NCBI RefSeq assembly: GCF_002085925.2
Contig: NZ_CP053562.1
Span: 1,530,001-1,594,000 of the forward strand
Length of the DNA: 64,000 bases
From: Thioclava electrotropha
Lineage (GTDB): Bacteria > Pseudomonadota > Alphaproteobacteria > Rhodobacterales > Rhodobacteraceae
Direction of reading: 5' to 3'
The notes under the pieces were generated by a model. That model worked only from the letters and a program-made list of their open reading frames with translations. It made no database searches and had not been told where the DNA came from. Below, piece after piece: positions 58,038 to 64,000 of the stretch. Within the stretch, counting starts at the first letter, position 1. Each line of letters opens with the position of its first letter. A program made the translations under genes and the position numbers.

Positions 58038-59060
58038 TTAGCTGCGGCGACGGCCCCGGCGTTCGCGCTTGGGCGCATCCCCGCTCAGCCCGTCATCCTC
58101 CGAGGAGAACCCGCCCAGAACCGAGGAAATCTGATCGAGCGTCGGGCGCTCGCCACGCGGACGCGTCTCCAGCGCCTCGCGCATCGCCACCAGATGCTCG
58201 GCCATCGTGCCGCAGCAGCCGCCGATGATCGTCGCGCCGCAGTCGCGCGCCATCACCGCATATTCCGCCATCAGCTCGGGCGTGCCGTCGTAATGGATAT
58301 GACCGTCGACATATTTCGGAATGCCCGCATTGCCCTTGGCGATGATCGGGCGCTCGGTCCCGGTCGCGGCAAAGCCCAGAACGGTGCGCAGCAGGTCGGA
58401 CGCGCCCACGCCGCAATTCGCGCCGAAGGCCAGCGGCGGGTGGGCCAGCTTGTCGACCATCGAGACCATCGCCTGCGAGGTCAGCCCCATCATCGTGCGG
58501 CCCGCCGTGTCGAAGCTCATCGTGCCGCACCACGGCATGCCCGCCAGATGGCAGGCCTCGGCGGCGGCCTTGTATTCTTCCTGCGCCGAGATCGTCTCGA
58601 CCCAGAGGATATCCGCGCCGCCCTCTTTCAGACCCTCGGCCTGTTCGTGGAACATCTCGACCGCCAACTCATGCGTCAGCGTGCCCATCGGCGCGAAGAT
58701 CTCGCCCGTCGGGCCCATCGAGCCCGCAACGATCACGGGGCGCGACTGCTTGTCGGCCACGTCGCGACCGATCTCGGCGGCGAGGCGGTTCAGCTCGCGC
58801 ACGCGGTTCTGCGCATTGTGCAGTTTCAGCCGCGAGGCATTGCCGCCGAAGCTGTTGGTCAGGAACAGGTCCGAGCCCGCATCGACGGCGAGCGAATAAA
58901 GCTTCGCGATCTTCGCGGGCTCGTCGGCATTCCAAAGTTCCGGGGCCTCGCCCGAGGCCAGCCCCATGTTGAACAGGTTGGTGCCGGTCGCGCCATCGGT
59001 CATCAGCCAATCGCGGGTTTCCAGAAGGCGGCTCAGCGCGTCGGTTTTCGGGGCGGTCAT
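58038..59060 (-). CDS. bmt: Homocysteine S-methyltransferase (BHMT-like), probable part of split methionine synthase
   Basis: A 340-residue protein from ATG at 59058-59060 (MTAPKTDALSRLL), matching the homocysteine-binding half of MetH or BHMT: LMTDGATGTNLFN, TNSFGGNASRLK, AGSMGPTGE, FGANCGVGA and GGCCGTMAEH, whose Cys residues bind the zinc that activates the homocysteine thiol. It could take a methyl from the corrinoid protein at 55953, with a third protein (pterin binding, absent here) supplying it. Annotated in many databases as betaine-homocysteine methyltransferase, but the context favours the split MetH. Confidence 0.9.
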   Translation of the reverse strand: MTAPKTDALSRLLETRDWLMTDGATGTNLFNMGLASGEAPELWNADEPAKIAKLYSLAVDAGSDLFLTNSFGGNASRLKLHNAQNRVRELNRLAAEIGRDVADKQSRPVIVAGSMGPTGEIFAPMGTLTHELAVEMFHEQAEGLKEGGADILWVETISAQEEYKAAAEACHLAGMPWCGTMSFDTAGRTMMGLTSQAMVSMVDKLAHPPLAFGANCGVGASDLLRTVLGFAATGTERPIIAKGNAGIPKYVDGHIHYDGTPELMAEYAVMARDCGATIIGGCCGTMAEHLVAMREALETRPRGERPTLDQISSVLGGFSSEDDGLSGDAPKRERRGRRRS

Positions 59061-59193
59061 AAGGGCCTCGTCAAATGCAAAGGGCCGCGTCGGGCGCGGC
59101 GGTTGGGTTTGTCCTGCCATGACAGGCGGGAATTGGCAAATTCGTTTCCTTCATGTTCTTGATGAAGGCGCTGCAATCTCGGACTGAAATGCA

Positions 59194-59224
59194 AAAGGCC
59201 GGACGCGCTTGGCATCCGGCCTTT
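59194..59224 (-). terminator. Intrinsic terminator downstream of the zeta-subunit gene
   Basis: AAAGGCCGGA...TCCGGCCTTT stem with an 11-nt loop, 24 bp after the stop of the DUF1476 gene; the T-rich side works on the minus strand. Confidence 0.7.
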
Positions 59225-59247
59225 CAATCTGCGTCATCGGCGAGGGC

Positions 59248-59565
59248 TCACTCGGCCTCGTCGACCACCTGACGGCGCGCCTCGGCCATGCATTCGGCCA
59301 TCTTCGCGCGGATCGTCTGCTCATCGGCCTTGTCGCCGAGATCGCCCGAGAGCTTGCGGTACACGTCTTCGTGGCCCGCTTCCTCGAAATCGGAGGTCAC
59401 GACCTCGCGGACATAGGCGTCGGCTTCGGGGCCGGTTTTGCCCAGAAGCTCTGCGGCCCATTGGCCCAGCATCTTGTTGCAGCGGGCATCGGCCTTGAAC
59501 TGCAGCTCGGCATCATGCGCGAACTTGTTCTCATAGGCATTTTCGCGATCGTCGAAGGTGGTCAT
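59248..59565 (-). CDS. F1-ATPase inhibitor zeta subunit (DUF1476)
   Basis: A 105-residue protein from ATG at 59563-59565 (GGGAGGG upstream). It matches the DUF1476 protein of Paracoccus, where the first ~20 residues (MTTFDDRENAYENKFAHDAE) insert into F1 and block ATP hydrolysis. The rest is the four-helix bundle (GQWAAELLGKTGPEA, VVTSDFEEAGHEDVYRKL). It inhibits hydrolysis of the F1Fo ATPase encoded at 14393-19234. Single gene with its own terminator; divergent from purC. Confidence 0.93.
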   Translation of the reverse strand: MTTFDDRENAYENKFAHDAELQFKADARCNKMLGQWAAELLGKTGPEADAYVREVVTSDFEEAGHEDVYRKLSGDLGDKADEQTIRAKMAECMAEARRQVVDEAE

Positions 59566-59835
59566 GGCCCACGTCCCTCCCGGTAAAGTCTCCGTTACCT
59601 CCGATATGCACATGCACGGCGTGCGCCGCAAGAGGAAAGGGCCGCGTTTTGGCCGGTTTGACGGGGCTGTGCATCTGCGTGAAGTGGCGTGCGCTTTACC
59701 TTGCGAGACTCGCGGGCTTGTCCTATAGGGCGGGCAACACCCTTTCGCGGACGGCGCGCAGGGGCGGGCGCGGCATTCCTGACGGCATGCGGCGCAGGCC
59801 CTGGCACCGCCGCGCCAAGTGAGAACGGAGACGCG

Positions 59836-60597
59836 ATGGCACCCCGGCGCAAGAAGATCTACGAAGGCAAGGCGAAGGTTCTGTATGAAGGCCCCGAGCC
59901 CGGAACGCTGGTCCAGTATTTCAAGGACGACGCGACCGCCTTCAACGCTCAGAAAAAGGACGTGATCGAGGGCAAGGGCGTGCTCAACAACCGCCTGTCC
60001 GAGTATTTCATGACCGGCCTGACCAATATCGGCGTGCCGAACCACTTCATCAAACGGCTCAACATGCGCGAGCAGTTGATCCGTCAGGTGGAGATCGTGC
60101 CGCTCGAAGTGATCGTGCGCAATTTCGCCGCCGGTTCGATCGCGAAGCGTCTGGGCATGGAAGAGGGCACGCCGCTGCCGCGTCCGATCGTCGAATACAG
60201 CTACAAGAACGACGAGTTGGGCGATCCGCTCGTGCCCGAGGAATATATCATCGCTTTCGGTTGGGCGAGCCAGCAGGACCTCGATGACATCGTGGCGCTG
60301 GCGCTGCGCGTGAACGACTTCCTGACCGGCGTGTTCTACGGCGTCGGCATCAAGCTGGTCGATTTCAAGATCGAGATCGGCCGCGTCTGGGATGGCGATT
60401 TCATGCGCCTGATCGTGGCCGACGAGATCAGCCCCGACAGCTGCCGCCTGTGGGACGTCAAGACGGGCCAGAAGCTCGACAAGGACGTGTTCCGCCGCGA
60501 TCTGGGCAGCCTGACCGATGCCTATACCGAAGTCGCCAAGCGCCTTGGCGTGCTGCCGACCAATACCCAGCCGATCAAACCGACGCTGATCAACTGA
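59836..60597 (+). CDS. purC: Phosphoribosylaminoimidazole-succinocarboxamide (SAICAR) synthase
   Basis: A 253-residue protein from ATG 59836 ([19 protein letters not shown]), the typical start; the frame upstream is not coding. Motifs: [34 protein letters not shown] and [13 protein letters not shown]. It ligates aspartate to CAIR in purine synthesis. purS follows 14 bp later, so purC-purS form one unit with purQ. Confidence 0.97.
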   Translation: MAPRRKKIYEGKAKVLYEGPEPGTLVQYFKDDATAFNAQKKDVIEGKGVLNNRLSEYFMTGLTNIGVPNHFIKRLNMREQLIRQVEIVPLEVIVRNFAAGSIAKRLGMEEGTPLPRPIVEYSYKNDELGDPLVPEEYIIAFGWASQQDLDDIVALALRVNDFLTGVFYGVGIKLVDFKIEIGRVWDGDFMRLIVADEISPDSCRLWDVKTGQKLDKDVFRRDLGSLTDAYTEVAKRLGVLPTNTQPIKPTLIN

Positions 60598-60611
60598 AAG
60601 GACCGCTCGTG

Positions 60612-60851
60612 ATGAAAGCCCGCGTTCATGTCATGCTGAAGGATGGGGTGCTCGACCCGCAGGGCGAGGCCGTCCGTCACGCATTGGGCCATATGGGGTT
60701 CGGCGGCGTCGAAGGCGTGCGTCAGGGGAAGGTGATCGAACTGGACCTGAGCGCCACCGATGCAGCCTCTGCCGAGGCCGAGGTGAAGGAGATGTGCGAG
60801 AAGCTCCTCGCCAATACCGTGATCGAGAAATACACCATCGAGATCGCCTGA
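60612..60851 (+). CDS. purS: Phosphoribosylformylglycinamidine synthase subunit PurS
   Basis: A 79-residue protein (MKARVHVMLKDGVLDPQGEA), ATG 60612 with AAAGGA before it; GTG at 60609 is also possible. Standard length. It bridges PurL and PurQ in the three-part FGAM synthase. A repeat element (60864) and a small hairpin lie between it and purQ. Confidence 0.95.
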   Translation: MKARVHVMLKDGVLDPQGEAVRHALGHMGFGGVEGVRQGKVIELDLSATDAASAEAEVKEMCEKLLANTVIEKYTIEIA

Positions 60852-60863
60852 TCCGGGTCGGGT

Positions 60864-60919
60864 GGGGGGCGCTGCCCCCCTTGGCCTGCCGGCCAATTCC
60901 CCCGGGATATTTGTACCAA
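60864..60919 (-). repeat. Intergenic two-hairpin repeat, copy D (inside the pur operon)
   Basis: On the minus strand: TTGGTACAAATATCCCGGGG core, then a first hairpin TTGGCC-GGCA-GGCCAA (60881-60896) and a second hairpin GGGGGGC-AGC-GCCCCCC (60864-60880). It lies between purS and purQ, reversed relative to both. A further AAGGCC/GGCCTT hairpin follows at 60924-60940. Same family as at 49802, 53334 and 57977. Confidence 0.85.
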
Positions 60920-60980
60920 GCCGAAGGCCGCACAGGCCTTACCCGACAGGTTCGACCCTCAAGGCCAGGAGTTTGCACCC

Positions 60981-61649
60981 ATGAAAGCCGCCATCATCAC
61001 CTTCCCCGGATCGAATTGCGACCGCGACCTGAGCATGGCCTTCGCGGCAGCCGGGGCGGATGTCGTCAAGGTCTGGCACAAGGAAACCGCATTGCCCGAA
61101 GGCATCGACATCATTGGTGTGCCGGGCGGGTTCTCCTATGGCGACTACCTGCGCTGCGGCGCGATCGCCTCGCGCTCGCCCATCGGGCAGGCGGTGGCCG
61201 ACTTCGCAGGCAAGGGCGGCTATGTCATCGGCATCTGCAACGGTTTTCAGGTGCTGACCGAGATGCGGCTGCTGCCGGGCGCGCTGATGCGCAATGCGGG
61301 GCTGAAATTCGTCTCGAAACCGCTGGCCCTGCGCGTCGCGACGACCGACAGCGCCTATACCTCGGGCTACGAGGCGGGGCAGGAGATCGTGATCCCGGTC
61401 GCCCACCATGACGGCAATTACCAGATCGATCCCGAAGGCCTTGCCCGCATCGAGGGCGAGGACCGCGTGGCGTTCCGCTATGTCGAGAACCCCAACGGCT
61501 CCGTCGACGATATCGCGGGCGTGCTGAGCGAGAACCGCCGGGTGCTGGGCATGATGCCTCACCCCGAGCGCGCGATCGAACCTGCGCAGGGCGGCGCCGA
61601 TGGGGCGGCGCTTTTCCGCGCGTTGAGCGGGATGCTGGCAACCGCCTGA
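60981..61649 (+). CDS. purQ: Phosphoribosylformylglycinamidine synthase subunit PurQ (glutaminase)
   Basis: A 222-residue class I glutamine amidotransferase with the nucleophile Cys86 in GICNGFQVL and the His in HHDGNYQ and MMPHPERA regions, plus [16 protein letters not shown]. It supplies ammonia to PurL. The 129-bp gap from purS is long for a pur operon and holds the repeat element. Confidence 0.96.
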   Translation: MKAAIITFPGSNCDRDLSMAFAAAGADVVKVWHKETALPEGIDIIGVPGGFSYGDYLRCGAIASRSPIGQAVADFAGKGGYVIGICNGFQVLTEMRLLPGALMRNAGLKFVSKPLALRVATTDSAYTSGYEAGQEIVIPVAHHDGNYQIDPEGLARIEGEDRVAFRYVENPNGSVDDIAGVLSENRRVLGMMPHPERAIEPAQGGADGAALFRALSGMLATA

Positions 61650-61694
61650 TCTCGCGCGCTTGTTGCGCTCTGGGCCTTGGCTTAGACTTCGCGC

Positions 61695-63509
61695 ATGACG
61701 CACGTGCAGACACGTTCGACGATTTTACCTGAAGAGCCGCCCGAAGGTGAGGGCGGGCTCGGTGTCATGGCGCGCTCGCCGCGCGCCCGTTGGCTGCTGC
61801 GCGTCGCTGTGGTGCTGATCCTCGCGCTGGCGGGGGCGGTGATGTGGATCACCAACCAATGGCTGACCCAGCGGTTCACCGAGACGACGCGCGTGCGCAC
61901 CGAACTGCGGCTTGCGCTTTACACCGGCAACATCATGTCGGAGTTGCAGCGGACATCCGTTGTGCCGCTGTTGCTCGCGCGCGATCCGGAGCTGACGCAA
62001 GCCCTTGATACAACGGATTATTCCACCGCCTCGGCGCAGCTGATCACGGCCAAGAAAGAGGTCGCGGTGGCCTCGATCCGGCTGTTGGACATGCAGGGCC
62101 GGGTGGTGGCGTCGACCAATCGCACGCAGATCGGCACGCCCTTCCCGAATGCGCCCTTCTTCGTCGATGCGACCCGCTCGCGCGGGACGATCTTCTCGCT
62201 CAACGAGCCCGAGGCGGGCGGCACCGAGTTCGATTATTCGCGGGCCGTCATCCAGAACAACAAGCCCGTCGGCGTGATCGTCGTCGAGGCGGATCTGTCG
62301 AAATTCGAACGCGCCTGGGCCGGGATTTCCGATGCGCTGGCCGTGGTCGACAGCGAAGGCAAGATCATCCTGACGACCGAGCCGCGCTGGCGCGGGGTGA
62401 CGATGTCGGAGGCGCTGGCCGCGCGGTCTGCCCCCTCCGCGATCGAACGCGCGCTGCAGGCGACCGCGGACTGGGCCAATGACGCGCCGGACGCCTATCT
62501 CAAGGGTCGCGCGGTGATGCGCACCGAGGCGCGCATTCCCTTCCGCGGCTGGAAGATGATCGCCTTCACCAGCTACGACTCCGTGCGTGAGCGGGTGAAT
62601 GCGGTGCTCGCGCTCGAGATCATGGGCTTCGCGATCCTGCTGGCGCTGGTCTTCTATGCGCTGTCGCGGCGCGCGCGGCGGCAAAGCCAGGAATTGCGGG
62701 CGGAATCGGCGGAGCTGCGCCAGCTCAACACCCGGTTGAGCCGCGAGATCGCCGAGCGCGAGAAGGCGCAGCAGGATCTGGCCGTGGCCGAGCAGACGAT
62801 CGCGCAAAGCTCGAAACTCGCGGCTCTGGGCGAGATGTCGGCTGCCGTCAGCCACGAACTGAACCAGCCCCTGGCCGCGATGAAGACCTATCTGGCCGGC
62901 GCAAAACTGCTGTTGCAGCGCGCCCGGGTCGAGGAGGCGCTGTCGTCGTTCCAGCGCATCGACGACCTGATCGGGCGGATGGGCGCGATCACGCGGCAGC
63001 TGAAATCCTATGCCCGCAAGGGGGGCGAGGCGTTCGAGCCGGTGGATCTGCGGGTGGCGCTGTCGGAGGCGCTCTCGATGATGGAGCCGCAGCTGAAAAT
63101 TCGCAAATTGCACATTTCGCGCACCATGCCGCGCAGTCCTGTTATGGTCATGGCGGACCGCATCCGGCTGGAGCAGGTGATCATCAACCTGTTGCGAAAT
63201 GCACTCGACGCCACCAAGTCGGTTGAGGAACCTCAAGTGGAGTTGTTGCTTACCTCGGGTGAGACGGCCGTGCTGAGCGTGCGTGATAACGGTCCCGGAA
63301 TTTCGGATCTCGACAAGCTGTTCGAGCCGTTCTGGACCACGAAGAAACCGGGGGAAGGGACGGGGCTGGGCCTCGCGATCTCGTCCTCCATCATCAGTGA
63401 TTTCGGGGGTCGTCTGACCGCCCATAATTCCGAAAGCGGGGGTGCAGTGTTCGAAGTTCAGTTGCCCCTCCTGGCGGACAAGAACAGGGCCATAAAGGCC
63501 GCGGAGTAA
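61695..63509 (+). CDS. dctB: C4-dicarboxylate sensor histidine kinase DctB
   Basis: A 604-residue protein with an N-terminal hydrophobic helix (VAVVLILALAGAVMW), a ~240-residue periplasmic double-Cache-type domain, a second helix near residue 310 (LEIMGFAILLALVFYALS), a coiled coil (LRQLNTRLSREIAEREKAQ), then HisKA with phosphoacceptor His in AAVSHELNQPLAAMKTYL near 387 and HATPase motifs NLLRNALDA and DNGPGI. It senses C4-dicarboxylates and phosphorylates DctD, whose gene follows after 3 bp. The dctPQM transport genes are not in the window. Confidence 0.9.
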   Translation: MTHVQTRSTILPEEPPEGEGGLGVMARSPRARWLLRVAVVLILALAGAVMWITNQWLTQRFTETTRVRTELRLALYTGNIMSELQRTSVVPLLLARDPELTQALDTTDYSTASAQLITAKKEVAVASIRLLDMQGRVVASTNRTQIGTPFPNAPFFVDATRSRGTIFSLNEPEAGGTEFDYSRAVIQNNKPVGVIVVEADLSKFERAWAGISDALAVVDSEGKIILTTEPRWRGVTMSEALAARSAPSAIERALQATADWANDAPDAYLKGRAVMRTEARIPFRGWKMIAFTSYDSVRERVNAVLALEIMGFAILLALVFYALSRRARRQSQELRAESAELRQLNTRLSREIAEREKAQQDLAVAEQTIAQSSKLAALGEMSAAVSHELNQPLAAMKTYLAGAKLLLQRARVEEALSSFQRIDDLIGRMGAITRQLKSYARKGGEAFEPVDLRVALSEALSMMEPQLKIRKLHISRTMPRSPVMVMADRIRLEQVIINLLRNALDATKSVEEPQVELLLTSGETAVLSVRDNGPGISDLDKLFEPFWTTKKPGEGTGLGLAISSSIISDFGGRLTAHNSESGGAVFEVQLPLLADKNRAIKAAE

Positions 63510-63512
63510 GAC

Positions 63513-64000
63513 ATGGCAAGACTAATGAAGGTAGCGATCGTCGATGACGAGGAAGATATGCGGCAGTCCGTCAGCCAATGGCTGGCGCTGTCGGGCTTCG
63601 ACGCCGAGACCTATGCCAGCGCCGAAGACGCGCTGAAAGTGATCGGCCCCGATTGGCCGGGCGTGGTGATCACCGACATCCGGATGCCCGGCATGGACGG
63701 GATGGCCTTTCTCAAGCGGCTGATGGGGATCGATAGCGGTCTGCCGGTCATCATGATCACCGGCCACGGCGATGTGCCGATGGCGGTCGAAGCGATGCGC
63801 CTGGGCGCGATGGACTTCATGGAAAAGCCGTTCTCGCCCGACCGGATGACCGAACTGGCCAAGCGCGCCACGCAGGCGCGCCGCACGACGCTCGACAACC
63901 GGGCGCTGCGCCGCGATCTGGCCGAGGGCGAGAAGGTGATGGGCAAGCTGATCGGCACATCCGAGCCGATGGAGCGTCTGCGCGAGGATATTCTCGATCT
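63513..64000 (+). CDS. dctD: C4-dicarboxylate response regulator DctD, N-terminal part (cut by window end)
   Basis: Starts ATG 63513, 3 bp after dctB. It has the receiver domain: VAIVDDEEDMRQ, phosphoacceptor Asp54 in VVITDIRMPGMDG, MITGHGDVPMAVEAM and DFMEKPFSPDRM. The linker continues (KLIGTSEPMERLREDI), as just before an AAA+ sigma-54 activation domain, which lies beyond the window. It activates dicarboxylate uptake genes from sigma-54 promoters. Confidence 0.9.
   Translation, partial: MARLMKVAIVDDEEDMRQSVSQWLALSGFDAETYASAEDALKVIGPDWPGVVITDIRMPGMDGMAFLKRLMGIDSGLPVIMITGHGDVPMAVEAMRLGAMDFMEKPFSPDRMTELAKRATQARRTTLDNRALRRDLAEGEKVMGKLIGTSEPMERLREDILD

Overview
The window is a GC-rich, gene-dense stretch of a bacterial chromosome, almost certainly from an alphaproteobacterium of the Rhodobacterales (Rhodobacter/Roseobacter/Thioclava type). 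Evidence: an F1-only ATP synthase operon (delta-alpha-gamma-beta-epsilon, no F0 genes beside it); a DUF1476 protein, which is the alphaproteobacterial F1-ATPase zeta inhibitor; a stand-alone corrinoid protein near a homocysteine methyltransferase, which points to a split cobalamin methionine synthase; purC-purS-purQ; a trxB/lrp divergent pair; and a VPLPA-type XrtD exosortase fused to EpsI. The genus cannot be fixed from the sequence alone. I see no rRNA, tRNA, CRISPR array, insertion sequence or prophage.

Layout. 1-7720: DEAD-box helicase (partial), cation/proton antiporter, M23 peptidase, clpA, HPP-CBS membrane protein. 7915-13991: tandem pair of TPR-sulfotransferases, LysE exporter, gloB, methyltransferase. 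14393-19691: atpHAGDC followed by an H-type lectin gene. 19788-24207: mmsA with a divergent LysR regulator, CBS protein, coaD, YfdX-family protein. 24450-29644: two GAPDH paralogues separated by a 47-residue membrane microprotein, an orphan divergent fliG, a Cys-containing secreted microprotein, purB. 29716-31318: DUF6314, a frameshifted DUF3445 gene, TM2 protein. 31718-42773: an exopolysaccharide/exosortase region (sugar transferase, glycosyltransferase, XrtD-EpsI, PrsT-like TPR lipoprotein, AAA ATPase, Wzz, tyrosine kinase). 42886-48159: HAD, MaoC, ribF, YcgN, aldolase, a VOC gene broken by an amber codon, and a RES-domain gene. 48156-54878: trxB with divergent lrp, MFS, DNA glycosylase plus esterase, HNH nuclease, SulP. 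55003-59565: DUF1638 and corrinoid protein, radical SAM, homocysteine methyltransferase, zeta inhibitor. 59836-64000: purC, purS, purQ, then dctB-dctD (dctD cut by the window end).

How it fits together. Most of the window is core metabolism: energy (F1 and its inhibitor), purines (purB, purCSQ), lower glycolysis/gluconeogenesis (two GAPDHs), methionine (split MetH parts) and redox (trxB). The main accessory block is the exopolysaccharide/exosortase region; it lacks recognisable Wzx, Wzy and any VPLPA-CTERM substrate, so it must work with genes elsewhere.

Beyond the genes, the most interesting signal is an intergenic element present four times (49802, 53334, 57977, 60864). Each copy has a conserved AAATATCCCGGGG core followed by two hairpins. 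The first hairpin differs in sequence in every copy yet keeps its base pairing. Two genes are broken by small events: a perfect 13-bp tandem duplication in the DUF3445 gene and a single in-frame TAG in the VOC gene.
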